From Xiheicaenibacterium sp046351325 (GTDB taxonomy: Bacteria; Myxococcota_A; Polyangia; Polyangiales; Polyangiaceae): a stretch of 64,000 nt of DNA. Under the pieces are notes generated by a model, which searched no databases, was not told the DNA's origin, and worked only from the letters and a program-made list of their open reading frames with translations. Location of the stretch: NCBI GenBank assembly GCA_046351325.1, contig JAXLYR010000008.1, forward strand, positions 186,001 to 250,000, written 5' to 3'. The translations under genes and the position numbers were made by a program. The stretch's first letter is position 1, and the number at the start of each line of letters is the position of its first letter. Positions 17,232 to 26,053 of this stretch are shown one piece after another.

Positions 17232-18622
17232 GACAGCGCCGAGCTCGCTTCCTCGACGACGCGCTCCATGTCAGCGCGGATCTCGTCGAGGCGCGCTTGA
17301 GACTTCGCCTCGAACCGCAAGACGAGCACCGGCTGTGTGTTGGACGCTCGGCAGAGGCCCCACGCGCCGTCGCCGAAGTCGACGCGCGCGCCGTCGAGAT
17401 CGAGGACAGGGTGCCGCGCGCGGTAGTGCTCGAGCACGTGCGCGACGACCGCGGCCTTCTTCTCGTCGGGGCAGGTCGCGCGGAGCTCGGGCGTGACGAA
17501 GGTCTTCGGCACGTCGTGGAGCGCCGCGCTCAGCGGCGAACCCGCGCGGGCGCACACGATCTCGAGGAGGCGAACCGCAGCGTAGATGGCGTCGTCGTAA
17601 CCGAAATACCGATCGCCGAAGAAGATGTGCCCGCTCATCTCGCCGGCGAGGAGCGCTCCCTCGGCCTTCATGCGCGTCTTGATCAGCGAGTGCCCCGTCT
17701 TCGAATAAGACGCGACCCCGCCCCGCGCGCGAACGTCGTGAAAGAGCGTTTCGCTGCATTTCACCTCGCCGAGGATGGTCGCACCAGGCCGCTCCGCGAG
17801 CAGCGCGCGAGAGAACAAAATCATCAAGCTGTCGCCCCACAGCACGCCGCCTCGCTCGTCGATCGCGCCGAGGCGATCACCGTCGCCGTCCCACGCGATG
17901 CCGACGGGCGCGCCGGTGGTGCGCACGCGCGCGATGAGATCGGCGAGGTTCTCGACCAAAGTCGGGTCGGGGTGATGATTGGGGAAGCGGCCGTCGATAT
18001 CGCAGTAGAGCTCCTCGACCTCGAAGCCGAGCGCGCGCAGCGTGCGCACGCCGAGCGGGCCCGCAGCGCCGTTGCCTGCGTCGACGACGACCCGCGGCAG
18101 CGCCACATCCGCAGGCAAACGTGAGGCGGTCCGCACGGCCTCGATGTATGCGCTCGAGACGTCGACCTCGGTGATCGAGCCCCCGTCACGCGGGCTCGGC
18201 GCCGCGGACTCGAGGATGCGTCGGCGGAGCTCGCGGATGTCATCGCCGAAGAACGAGCCGCGGCCGCGCATCACCTTGAAGCCGTTGTCCTCGGCGGGGT
18301 TGTGGCTGCCGGTGATCTGCACGGCGCCGTCCGTACCGAGGTGGTGCGCCGCGAAGTAGAGGAGCGGCGTCGGACCAACGCCGATGTCGACGACGTCGGC
18401 GCCTGCCGAGACGAGCCCCGCGACGAAGGCCTCGTGGAGGCGTGGGCTGCTCAGCCGTCCGTCGCGACCGAGCGCGATCCTCGAGCGGGCGTCATCGGAG
18501 CGGCCGGTCGAGAGCATCTCGACGAGCTCGGCCGCGATGCGCCGAACGAGGGCGCCGTCGAGGTCGCGGTCTGCGACGCCACGGATGTCGTACTCGCGAA
18601 AGATGTGGTGAGGCACGGCCAT
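17228..18622 (-). CDS. phosphomannomutase/phosphoglucomutase
   Basis: Alpha-D-phosphohexomutase that interconverts hexose 1- and 6-phosphates, supplying GDP-mannose or UDP-glucose for envelope polysaccharides. Domain 1 has the phosphoserine loop TGSHNP (104-109, Ser106), domain 2 the Mg site DGDGDR, domain 3 GEMSGHIFF, which in the AlgC/ManB group reads both mannose and glucose, and domain 4 the phosphate loop RASNTQPVLVLRFEA. At 464 residues it is full length. The first residues HHIFREYDIRG are typical. The two-sugar specificity is inferred from the family. Confidence 0.92.
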   Translation of the reverse strand: MAVPHHIFREYDIRGVADRDLDGALVRRIAAELVEMLSTGRSDDARSRIALGRDGRLSSPRLHEAFVAGLVSAGADVVDIGVGPTPLLYFAAHHLGTDGAVQITGSHNPAEDNGFKVMRGRGSFFGDDIRELRRRILESAAPSPRDGGSITEVDVSSAYIEAVRTASRLPADVALPRVVVDAGNGAAGPLGVRTLRALGFEVEELYCDIDGRFPNHHPDPTLVENLADLIARVRTTGAPVGIAWDGDGDRLGAIDERGGVLWGDSLMILFSRALLAERPGATILGEVKCSETLFHDVRARGGVASYSKTGHSLIKTRMKAEGALLAGEMSGHIFFGDRYFGYDDAIYAAVRLLEIVCARAGSPLSAALHDVPKTFVTPELRATCPDEKKAAVVAHVLEHYRARHPVLDLDGARVDFGDGAWGLCRASNTQPVLVLRFEAKSQARLDEIRADMERVVEEASSALS

Positions 18623-18637
18623 GAGCGGCCGCGCAGC

Positions 18638-19180
18638 CTACCACGAGCCCGCGTCCCCGCTGGCTGTGGCGGTCGGCTGCGAAGGCGTGGGCACGAGCGT
18701 CGAGCGCTTCGGTCCTTGGACGAGCGCGGCGATGAGCGGACTGCATGGCGCAGCGCGATCACGGCTCGAGCACGTGACGAGGCGCACGCCGCGACCCATC
18801 GTGACGGCCACCATTTGAGCGTCGAGGAACTCTCCGCTCGCTGCGTCTGCGTCGATGCGGACCGCGAGGTTGCGTGTGTTCCCCGAGGTGTAGAGGCTGT
18901 CGACGCGGCGCGCGCCCGCGACTCCGAAGCTCTGCGCGAACTCGTCGAAGGCGATCGAGATCTCTCGCTCGGAGGCGGAGTTGACGAAGGCTTCGACCGC
19001 CGTCACGCCGTGACCGCACTCCCAAGAGCTGACGTCCTCCGAAGGGTGCAGCTCGGTGCACGCCCCGAGGATGGCCGCGCCATCCGGCTCACGTGCGGGT
19101 GGCGTCGCAGCCCCACAGCCCACTGCGCCGAACACCGCGACGAGCGCAACGCTCCCCCTCATCAACATGGACGACCGCAT
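18638..19180 (-). CDS. lipoprotein of unknown function
   Basis: A 180-residue lipoprotein: signal peptide with lipobox (VFGAVGC) and ATG 19180 preceded by AGGAG at eight bases, which fixes the start. The mature part carries four cysteines and a mixed alpha/beta region (FDEFAQSFGVAGARRVDSLY), then a Pro/Ser/Thr-rich tail. No family recognised. It lies 15 bases upstream of the phosphohexomutase and could be the first gene of that unit. Confidence 0.7.
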   Translation of the reverse strand: MRSSMLMRGSVALVAVFGAVGCGAATPPAREPDGAAILGACTELHPSEDVSSWECGHGVTAVEAFVNSASEREISIAFDEFAQSFGVAGARRVDSLYTSGNTRNLAVRIDADAASGEFLDAQMVAVTMGRGVRLVTCSSRDRAAPCSPLIAALVQGPKRSTLVPTPSQPTATASGDAGSW

Positions 19181-19238
19181 TTCGCCGACTCCTCGAGCCT
19201 GCCGCCAAACACCAGCGAGCGCGCACCCCCCGAGGCCA

Positions 19239-19259
19239 CGCGCCGCTGTTCGCGGCGCG
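19239..19259. other. 8-bp GC hairpin between two lipoprotein genes
   Basis: CGCGCCGC (19239-19246) and GCGGCGCG (19252-19259) form a perfect stem with a five-base loop, in the 154-base gap after the 19335-19736 gene. No T-run follows on either strand, so it may be a transcript-end stabiliser rather than a classic terminator. Confidence 0.4.
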
Positions 19260-19334
19260 CATCACCTAGTCAGCGCGCGTCTCGTGCTTTCAACGGACTT
19301 CGTTGCGCGAGCCGCGAGTGTATTCAAACGGTGT

Positions 19335-19736
19335 TCACGGGCTGCGCACGAACGCAACAGAGGGCGTGCAGCCGCTCTGATCGAGCGCGACCTCGATGGG
19401 GGTCGCATTGCGGAACGCGTCGAGCAGGAAGGGGACGACGTCGCCGTAAGCGCGCGCGGTGACGGCCCCGCTCGGTGGGTTCAGCGGCTCCAAGACGAAC
19501 TCGATCCCGTAGGGTTCGGCCTTGAAGCTCTTCACCTTCACCTTGCTGACCTTCTGGCTGTTCGGAGGGGCAAGCGCGCTCGGACACGACGTCGCGCGCG
19601 ATGTGGCGGTCAATCCTGGGAGTGTCGAGGTGGTGTCGTCCGTGGGTCGCGCGCGGAGGTCGGGGCGCGCCGCTGGCGTCCCGTCGCACCCCGCGAGCGC
19701 CGCCCCCAGCGCCACGAGAGACATGGTTTTCTTCAT
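19335..19736 (-). CDS. small lipoprotein
   Basis: A 133-residue product with the signal peptide MKKTMSLVALGAALAGC, where the Cys is the lipidation site; ATG 19736 is chosen for this reason over an ATG six codons upstream. The mature part is a single predicted beta-rich domain (VSKVKVKSFKAEPYGIEFVL) with two further cysteines. No family recognised. It is divergent from the 19805 gene, with 68 bases between the two starts. Confidence 0.65.
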   Translation of the reverse strand: MKKTMSLVALGAALAGCDGTPAARPDLRARPTDDTTSTLPGLTATSRATSCPSALAPPNSQKVSKVKVKSFKAEPYGIEFVLEPLNPPSGAVTARAYGDVVPFLLDAFRNATPIEVALDQSGCTPSVAFVRSP

Positions 19737-19804
19737 CGCGGATGGTTCTAGCACCGAGCGATGTGGGCGCCCGCGCGCCGCGGGGATCTGCTCTAGACTG
19801 ACCC

Positions 19805-20245
19805 ATGGCCGAGCCGCGCGATCGCTCTCCGGACGACGAGAAGCGTGAGGAACAAGACCCCTCCGAGGTCGATCGGGGTTGGATCCTGCGACGGCGAGCG
19901 CTCTTCATCGCGTCGGCGATCGCACAGATCGGCGTCGGGTGCGGCGACAGCGGCCCCCCTCCCGAGCCCTCATCACCGCAGCCGTGTCTGAAGATGGCGA
20001 GCACTGCTGCGATGGTCTCGCAGTCAGCCTCCTCGAAGACCAGCGAACCTCCCGCGGTCGTGAGCGGAGCCCGGCCCTCCGACAGCGCGAGCGCCGGTTC
20101 GAGCGCGAGCGGCTCGGCGTCGTCGAGCGGGAGCTCGCAGCCGCCACCGCAACCATGTTTGCGCGTCGCCCCCAAACCTCATCCGAAGCCGAAGCCGCCT
20201 CCGCCCGACGTCTGCCTCTTCTTCCTCCCCAAGTCACGCCGCTGA
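19805..20245 (+). CDS. probable lipoprotein with Ser- and Pro-rich tail
   Basis: A 146-residue protein with an acidic N-terminus, then RRRALFIASAIAQIGVGCG, resembling a twin-arginine-like lipoprotein signal with Cys as the lipid site. The rest is low-complexity Ser/Ala/Gly and Pro/Lys, with paired CL motifs (QPCLKM, QPCLRV, DVCLFF). No domain recognised; the three CL motifs suggest short disulfide-linked turns. It ends 39 bases before the CASTOR-like gene start. Confidence 0.5.
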   Translation: MAEPRDRSPDDEKREEQDPSEVDRGWILRRRALFIASAIAQIGVGCGDSGPPPEPSSPQPCLKMASTAAMVSQSASSKTSEPPAVVSGARPSDSASAGSSASGSASSSGSSQPPPQPCLRVAPKPHPKPKPPPPDVCLFFLPKSRR

Positions 20246-20284
20246 TTGCAGCGCGCAGCGAAGCGAGGGCATAGGCGCGCTCGC

Positions 20285-22207
20285 ATGAGCGATCCGTCTT
20301 TCGGCGAACGACTCCGCTATCGATTCGACAACTTCATGTCGCGAGGCACCGCGGCGCTCGTCGGCGCGCTCTTCGCCGCGTCGGCGGTGATCATCTTGCT
20401 CATCGCCGCCGCGCTCCAATTGACGAGCGCCGCGCCCGACGATCAGCCGCCCGGGTTTGCGCAGCTCGTCTGGCGTAGCGCGATGCGCGCGATGGACGCA
20501 GGGACGCTCGGCGGAGACGACGGGTCGCGCCTCTACCTCTTCCTGATGCTGCTCGTGACGATGGCCGGCATCTTCATCGTGAGCGCGCTCATCGGCATCT
20601 TGAACAGCGGGCTCGGCACGGTCCTCGACCAGCTCCGCAAGGGACGTAGCCGCGTCCTCGAGCGCGACCACACGCTCATCCTCGGCTGGTCGTCGCAGAT
20701 CCACACCATCGCGAGCGAGATCGCGCTCGCGGCCGCGAACCACGGCGGCGCGACCGTCGTCATCGTGGCCGATCGCGACAAGGTCGAGATGGATGACGAG
20801 CTCGCGGTCAAGGTGAAGGACCGCCACGGCACGCGGATCATCTGTCGCTCGGGCAGCCCGATCGATCTCGACGATCTCGCGCTCGGCAGCCCCGAGGTCG
20901 CGCGCTCGATCATCGTGCTCGGCCCCGAGGGCGCCGAAGATCCCGACGCCGCCGTCATCAAGACCGTGCTCGCGCTCGTCGCGCACAAGCCTCGCCGCGA
21001 GGGCAAACACCACATCGTCGCGGAGATCAAGAACCCGCGAAATCGCACGCCCGCGCTCATGGTCGCGGCCGATCAGGCCGAGATCGTCGTCGCGAGCGAG
21101 GTCATCGCGCGCATCGCCGTGCAGACCTGCAGGCAGGCGGGGCTCTCCGGCATCTACGGCGATCTCTTGGATTTCGGCGGCAACGAGATCTACTTCCACC
21201 GCGAGCCCGGCGTGGAGGGCAAGGCCTTCGGCGACGTCCTGAAGGAGTTCCCCGACTCGACCATCATCGGTCTGCGCACCGCGGAGGGCGCGACCGCGCT
21301 CAACCCGCCGATGGATCGCATGGTGCCGAAGGGCGCGGAGCTCATCGCGATCGCCGAGGACGACGATCGCGTCGTCCGACGCTTGGACGCGGGCGGCTCG
21401 AAGATCGACGAGGCGATGCTCTCGACGTCACCACCTCGCGAGAGGGTCCCCGAGCGAACGCTCATCCTCGGGTGGAACGAGCGCGGCGCGACCATCGTGC
21501 AAGAGCTCGACAAGTACGCGGTCGACGGCTCGGAGCTCCTCATCGTCGCGCGTGACGACGGCCCCGCGCGCGCCCTCGCCGAGCTCGAGTCTCCCCTCAC
21601 CCACCACGCGGTGAAGACCGTCGTCGGTGACATCACCGATCGACGCCTCCTCGACAAGCTTAACCCCGCGTCCTACGAGCACGTGATCACGCTCGCGTAC
21701 GCCGAGCACCTCTCGGTCCAGGAGGCCGACGCGATCACCCTCATCACCCTCCTCCACCTGCGCGACATCGAGGAAAAACAGGGCGAGAGCTTCTCGATCG
21801 TGAGCGAGATGCTCGACACGAAGAACCGGCGCCTCGCCGAGATCACGTCGGCCGACGACTTCATCGTGAGCGATCTCCTCGTGAGCTTGCTCATCGGGCA
21901 GATCGCCGAGAACAAACACCTCGCGCCCGTCTTCGAGGACCTCTTCGACGCGGACGGCTCGGAGATCTACCTGAAGCCGGCGAGCGACTACGTGAAGCTC
22001 GACACGGAGCTCAGCTATCACCACGTCGTCGAGGCCGCGCGACGGCGCGGCGAGATCGCCCTCGGCTACATGTCGAAGGCGTCGGGGGGCGCGCGCAGCG
22101 CGGGAGGCGGACCGAGCCCCCCGAATGGCGTCGTGCTGAACCCCAAGAAGACCGAGCGCCTGACCCTCAAGACGAGCGACCGCGTCGTCGTGCTCGCGCA
22201 GGACTGA
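20285..22207 (+). CDS. CASTOR/POLLUX-like ion channel regulator (RCK/TrkA-N-type)
   Basis: A 640-residue membrane protein: two hydrophobic segments near residues 24-46 and 82-108, with a polar loop between. Two tandem Rossmann-like domains follow, each opening with LILGWS/LILGWN (IHTIASEIALAA, GATIVQELDKYA), as in bacterial relatives of plant CASTOR, POLLUX and SYM8. These gate cation (K or Ca) flux through an RCK-like ring. The pore is minimal, as in that family. A Gly/Pro/Ser insert near residue 600 matches one in the VIT-vWA protein at 56883 and contains a perfect 9-bp inverted repeat. ATG 20285 is chosen over a longer frame. Confidence 0.8.
   Translation: MSDPSFGERLRYRFDNFMSRGTAALVGALFAASAVIILLIAAALQLTSAAPDDQPPGFAQLVWRSAMRAMDAGTLGGDDGSRLYLFLMLLVTMAGIFIVSALIGILNSGLGTVLDQLRKGRSRVLERDHTLILGWSSQIHTIASEIALAAANHGGATVVIVADRDKVEMDDELAVKVKDRHGTRIICRSGSPIDLDDLALGSPEVARSIIVLGPEGAEDPDAAVIKTVLALVAHKPRREGKHHIVAEIKNPRNRTPALMVAADQAEIVVASEVIARIAVQTCRQAGLSGIYGDLLDFGGNEIYFHREPGVEGKAFGDVLKEFPDSTIIGLRTAEGATALNPPMDRMVPKGAELIAIAEDDDRVVRRLDAGGSKIDEAMLSTSPPRERVPERTLILGWNERGATIVQELDKYAVDGSELLIVARDDGPARALAELESPLTHHAVKTVVGDITDRRLLDKLNPASYEHVITLAYAEHLSVQEADAITLITLLHLRDIEEKQGESFSIVSEMLDTKNRRLAEITSADDFIVSDLLVSLLIGQIAENKHLAPVFEDLFDADGSEIYLKPASDYVKLDTELSYHHVVEAARRRGEIALGYMSKASGGARSAGGGPSPPNGVVLNPKKTERLTLKTSDRVVVLAQD
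22082..22124 (+). repeat. in-frame GC hairpin repeat, copy 1
   Basis: TCGGGGGGC (22082-22090) and GCCCCCCGA (22116-22124) are perfect 9-bp inverted copies inside the CASTOR-like gene. The right part (ACCGAGCCCCCCGAA) is identical to one at 59006-59020 and is read in the same frame, giving the peptide PSPPN. It looks like a dispersed short repeat accepted as a flexible protein loop. Confidence 0.55.
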
Positions 22208-22255
22208 GCGGCGGTTGCTTTTGCGTGCGTCGCCTGGGACGATCCACGTCGAAGC

Positions 22256-23266
22256 ATGGCGACGGAGGCCGCGATCACAGACCGCATCGAGTCGCAGGGC
22301 GAGCGGCTCCACATCTCGATCGGGGCGGTCTGCAACAACAACTGCATCTTCTGCATGGAGGAGGATCGCGACGGTCGCTACGTGAACAACTCGGCGATGA
22401 CGGCCGAGCGCGTGCGCTGGATCCTCGAGGAGAACCGCGGCGCCGAAGAGGTCTGCTTCACCTCTGGCGAGCCTACGACGCGCCCCGAGCTGCCCCAGTT
22501 CGTCGCCTGGGCGAAGGGGCTCGGCTACCGGCGCATCAGCATGATGACGAACGGGCGCCGCATCGGGCACCTGCCCTACGCCGCTGCGCTCGTGAAGGCC
22601 GGGATGAACCGCTTCTACGTGTCGATCCACGGGCACACGAAGAAGCTCCACGAGGGCCTCACGCGGACGCCCGACAGCTTCGAGCAGACGGTCGCAGGCC
22701 TCGACGCCGTGGCGAAGCTCAAGCGATTTGGCGGTATCGAGCTCCACACGTCGACGGTGCTCACCGATCGCAACCTGCCCCACCTGCTCCCGATCTACCG
22801 GTTCTTGCGTGAGCACGGCGTCGATCAGGTGGTGTTCAACGTGATGCAGGCGAACGGCCGTGCGAACACCTATTTCGAGCAGATCTTCCCCCGCTATACC
22901 GATATTGCCGCGAGCTTCGCCGAGTTCTGTCGCGCCTCGGGGGAGGCTCGCCCGATGGCCTTCCTCGTCGATATTCCCCTGTGTACGACGGAGGCAGTGC
23001 CCGATTTCAACCGCGGCTACGTCGAGCGCTATCGGCATTTCGATCTCGCGTCGCAGGTCCAACTCGACTCGACCCGCGAGCGCGAACAGACCGGTAAGGG
23101 GCGCGGCCTCGTGCTCGTGATGCGGCAGGACCTCGACGACGTGGAGCGCGACAAACGACCCGAGTGCGCGACTTGCCACTACGAGAAGAGCTGCGAGGGC
23201 GTCTGGCGCAACTACCTCAAGCGCCACGGCTGGGGTGAGTTCGTCCCTGTGCCGCCGCGCTCTTGA
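22256..23266 (+). CDS. radical SAM protein
   Basis: A 336-residue radical SAM enzyme with the cluster motif CNNNCIFC (Cys26, Cys30, Cys33), followed by FTSGEPTTRPEL, the GGE-like SAM-binding turn (SGE). The C-terminal part has a second cysteine group (CATCHYEKSCEG), which fits an auxiliary Fe-S site of SPASM/twitch type. Such enzymes modify peptides or small molecules using a 5'-deoxyadenosyl radical. No peptide precursor gene is evident nearby, so the substrate is unknown. Confidence 0.85.
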   Translation: MATEAAITDRIESQGERLHISIGAVCNNNCIFCMEEDRDGRYVNNSAMTAERVRWILEENRGAEEVCFTSGEPTTRPELPQFVAWAKGLGYRRISMMTNGRRIGHLPYAAALVKAGMNRFYVSIHGHTKKLHEGLTRTPDSFEQTVAGLDAVAKLKRFGGIELHTSTVLTDRNLPHLLPIYRFLREHGVDQVVFNVMQANGRANTYFEQIFPRYTDIAASFAEFCRASGEARPMAFLVDIPLCTTEAVPDFNRGYVERYRHFDLASQVQLDSTREREQTGKGRGLVLVMRQDLDDVERDKRPECATCHYEKSCEGVWRNYLKRHGWGEFVPVPPRS

Positions 23267-23316
23267 GCTGGAAAACACCGGATTTAAATTGCCAGCGTTC
23301 CGCCTGAGGGATCGCC

Positions 23317-24204
23317 ATGCGCAATCAACTGAAGACCATCCTGCTCCTCGGTCTGCTCTCGGCCCTCCTGGTGCTCGTCGGCCGCGCGCTCGGCGAGGGT
23401 CCGATGATCGCAGCCATCGTCATCGCTGGCGTCATGAACGTGGGCGCCTACTTCTTCTCGGACCGGCTGGTCCTCGCGATGAACCACGCCCGCGAGGTCA
23501 GCCCGTACGAGGCACCCGACCTCCATCGCATCGTGGCCGAGCTCGCCGCGCGCGCCGAGATCCCGATGCCTCGCGTTTTCGTGATGCAGGACCCGCAGCC
23601 GAACGCGTTCGCCACGGGTCGCAACCCGCAGCACGGCGCGGTCGCCGTGACGACGGGCATCCTCGAGATGCTCACGGATCGCGAGCTCCGCGGCGTCCTC
23701 GCGCACGAGATCGCGCACATCAAGAACCGCGACATCCTCGTGTCCTCGATCGCCGCAGTCGCAGCGTCGGCCATCTCGATGCTCGGGCAGCTGCTCAGCT
23801 TCGCCGCGCTGTCGCCGCGCTCGCACGACGACGACGAGCACGGCTCACCCGCGACGGGGCTGCTCTTCGCGCTCGTCGCGCCGATCGCGGCCGTACTCAT
23901 TCAGCTCGGGATTTCGCGGTCGCGCGAGTACCTGGCCGATGAGTCGGGCGCGCGCATCTCGGGCGACCCCGAGGCCCTCGCCCGCGCCCTCGAGAAGCTC
24001 GAGTACGGCGCCGAGCGCGTGCCGAGCTGGGCTTCGCCTGCGACGGCGAGCCTCTTCATCGTGAACCCGTTCGCGGGGCTCGGCGGCGCGCTGTCGCTCT
24101 TCTCCACGCACCCGCTGACCGAGGAGCGCGTGCGACGCCTCCGCGCGATGCGTGTCAGTCGTGGGCTCGATCGCCTCGAAGCGCTCCCGAGAAGTCCCTG
24201 GTGA
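23317..24204 (+). CDS. htpX: M48-family zinc metalloprotease HtpX
   Basis: Membrane protease for damaged inner-membrane proteins. Two N-terminal hydrophobic segments (about 7-24, 29-48), the zinc motif HEIAH (130-134), two more segments around 145-165 and 183-200, and the third ligand region SREYLADESGA. At 295 residues it is full length. A GAGGG seven bases before ATG 23317 supports the start. Its 3' end overlaps the convergent phosphonopyruvate decarboxylase gene by 50 bases. Confidence 0.93.
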   Translation: MRNQLKTILLLGLLSALLVLVGRALGEGPMIAAIVIAGVMNVGAYFFSDRLVLAMNHAREVSPYEAPDLHRIVAELAARAEIPMPRVFVMQDPQPNAFATGRNPQHGAVAVTTGILEMLTDRELRGVLAHEIAHIKNRDILVSSIAAVAASAISMLGQLLSFAALSPRSHDDDEHGSPATGLLFALVAPIAAVLIQLGISRSREYLADESGARISGDPEALARALEKLEYGAERVPSWASPATASLFIVNPFAGLGGALSLFSTHPLTEERVRRLRAMRVSRGLDRLEALPRSPW

Positions 24205-25297
24205 GATCGGCCGGCGACTGCTTGGGGCGGCCGAGATCGGGGCGCGAGCCCTTCTTCACGCGGACCTCGAGGAGGGCGGGGCCGTCCGCGGCGGCGAGCT
24301 CCGCGAGGCGCTCGTCGAGCTCCGCGAGCGTCGTCGCCCGCAACGCGACCGGGTAGCCGGACGCACGCGCGATGGCGCAGAGGTCGACGTCGAACGCGAC
24401 CGTCGGCTGACCGCCGACGCTGTCGTGCGCGCCGTTGTTGAGGACGATGTGCTTGTAGCGCTGGGGGCGGAGCGACGCGATCGTCGAGAGGCTGCCCATG
24501 TGCATCAGCACCGCGCCGTCGCCGTCGAGGCAAAACACAGTGCGGGCGCGATCGGCCATCGCGACACCGAGCGCGATCATCGACGCGTGGCCCATGCCGC
24601 CGACGGTGAGAAAATCGCTCGCGTGAGGCTCGCCGCGGCGCTCGCGGATCTCGTAGAGCTCGCGTGACGGCATGCCCGTGGTCGCGACGACGGCGGCGCC
24701 GCGCGGGATGGCTGCGACCACGCGCTCGATGGCGGCCTCACGGCTCACCTCGTAGGGCGCGTTGTCCTTCTTCTTGAGCTTGTAGACGTCGAACGTCCCC
24801 TTCGGCACGACGAGCGCGTACGGGCGGCGGCCCGAGCGGGCGCGCTCGACTGCGAGCTCGAGTGCGGCGCGCGCGCCGTCGAGCGTGTCGGGCAGGATCG
24901 CGTGCTCGACGCCGATCGCCTCGAGGGTCGCGAGGGTGACGGCGCCCATCTGGACGTGCTGCGGCTCGTCGTGTTCGCCGGGTTTGCCGCGCCAACCGAC
25001 GAGCAGCAGCATCGGGATGCCGTAGACCGCAGGATCGGCGAGCGACGTCAGCGGGTTCACGGTGTTGCCGAGCCCGGAGTTCTGCATGTAGACGAGGCCG
25101 AGCTCACCGGTCGCGAGGTGATGTCCCATCGCGAGCGCGATGGCGGCGCCCTCGTTGGCCGTGATCACGTGACGCTCCGCGGGCGCGGTGTCCGTGACGT
25201 AGGCGCAAAAATCCTTGAGCAGGGAGTCCGGCACGCCCGCGAACAGGGTCACGCGCGAGCCGGCGAGCAAATCGTAGAAGTCCTTCGGGCCGATCAC
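24155..25297 (-). CDS. ppd: phosphonopyruvate decarboxylase-like TPP enzyme
   Basis: A 380-residue single-chain thiamine-diphosphate decarboxylase of the phosphonopyruvate/sulfopyruvate decarboxylase group, which makes phosphonoacetaldehyde (or sulfoacetaldehyde) from the pyruvate derivative. Seen: FAGVPDSLLKDF near residue 18, the activating Glu in ANEGAAIALA, YMQNSGLGNTVNPLTSL, and the TPP motif CLDGDGAVLMHMG ending in VLNNGAHDS. No phosphoenolpyruvate mutase or aminotransferase lies near, so the substrate source is missing. It follows the sigma factor/anti-sigma pair by 54 bases, suggesting co-transcription. Confidence 0.85.
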   Translation of the reverse strand: MIGPKDFYDLLAGSRVTLFAGVPDSLLKDFCAYVTDTAPAERHVITANEGAAIALAMGHHLATGELGLVYMQNSGLGNTVNPLTSLADPAVYGIPMLLLVGWRGKPGEHDEPQHVQMGAVTLATLEAIGVEHAILPDTLDGARAALELAVERARSGRRPYALVVPKGTFDVYKLKKKDNAPYEVSREAAIERVVAAIPRGAAVVATTGMPSRELYEIRERRGEPHASDFLTVGGMGHASMIALGVAMADRARTVFCLDGDGAVLMHMGSLSTIASLRPQRYKHIVLNNGAHDSVGGQPTVAFDVDLCAIARASGYPVALRATTLAELDERLAELAAADGPALLEVRVKKGSRPDLGRPKQSPADLTRDFSGALRGDRAHD

Positions 25298-25351
25298 GCG
25301 AGCGCGCGTACCGCAGCTGGACCGCAGGCGAAAGGTTTCGCCCGTGAAAAC

Positions 25352-26053
25352 TCAAGCCCGGACGGCGCGGCGCACGAAGAAGAGGCCGAGCAGGCCGAGG
25401 ACGACGACCGGCCACGTGTGCCCGATCGCCACGTGAATGCCGGTCGTGTTGTCGCAGTGGAGCGAGTGCACCGCGGCGGCGCCGAAGCCGGCGCTGATGC
25501 CGAGCAAGAGGCTCTTGTGATGCGCACCGGCCGCGACCGTGCGCCGCTGCACCATCCCGATGATGCCCAAGCTGATCGCGCCGAGCAGCAGGATCCAATC
25601 GCCGCAGAGGAAAGCGTGCCGCGCGATCGGCGGGCCGACGAGGCACGGCGAGAGGAACGCCGACGCGACGAACGTGAGCGGCGCGACCACCGCGAAGACG
25701 ACGACCGTGCGCGCGCTCGGGCCGAGGCCGACAGGGCCGGGCGACATCGCGAGCCACCACGCGCCCGCGCTGAGCAGCGCCGGGAGCAGCGACTGCAGCA
25801 GCAGTATGGGGCTCCACGCGAAGTCCTGCCGCACGCCCTCGAGCGCGAGGACGAAGGCCAGCCAGAGCGCGGCCGCGCCCGCAGCGATCCACCGGCGACG
25901 CCGGAGCTCGGCGGCGGTGGGCCCCGCTTCGGCGGCAGCCGCAGCGATGACCTGCGCCGGAGGCGTGGGCGCGGCGCTCGCGCGCTCCGCGGGTGCCGCG
26001 GCGAGCGGATCCGGGATGTCCGCAAAGACCGAGGGATCGAAATCCGTGCTCAC
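25352..26053 (-). CDS. NrsF-like (DUF1109) membrane anti-sigma factor
   Basis: A 233-residue protein with a cytoplasmic Ala/Pro-rich N-terminus and six hydrophobic segments. The last turn, VHSLHCDNTTGIHVAIGHTWP, matches the conserved Cys/His loop of NrsF-type proteins, which hold an ECF sigma factor at the membrane. Cys residues at SPCLVGPP, FLCGDW and LHCDN could sense oxidative or metal stress, as proposed for the family. Its GTG start overlaps the sigma gene stop (GTGA), as expected for a sigma/anti-sigma pair. Confidence 0.75.
   Translation of the reverse strand: MSTDFDPSVFADIPDPLAAAPAERASAAPTPPAQVIAAAAAEAGPTAAELRRRRWIAAGAAALWLAFVLALEGVRQDFAWSPILLLQSLLPALLSAGAWWLAMSPGPVGLGPSARTVVVFAVVAPLTFVASAFLSPCLVGPPIARHAFLCGDWILLLGAISLGIIGMVQRRTVAAGAHHKSLLLGISAGFGAAAVHSLHCDNTTGIHVAIGHTWPVVVLGLLGLFFVRRAVRA

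Noticed and set aside
24155..25297. Phosphonate biosynthesis cluster
   Set aside because: Only the decarboxylase is present; no phosphoenolpyruvate mutase or downstream enzyme in the window.
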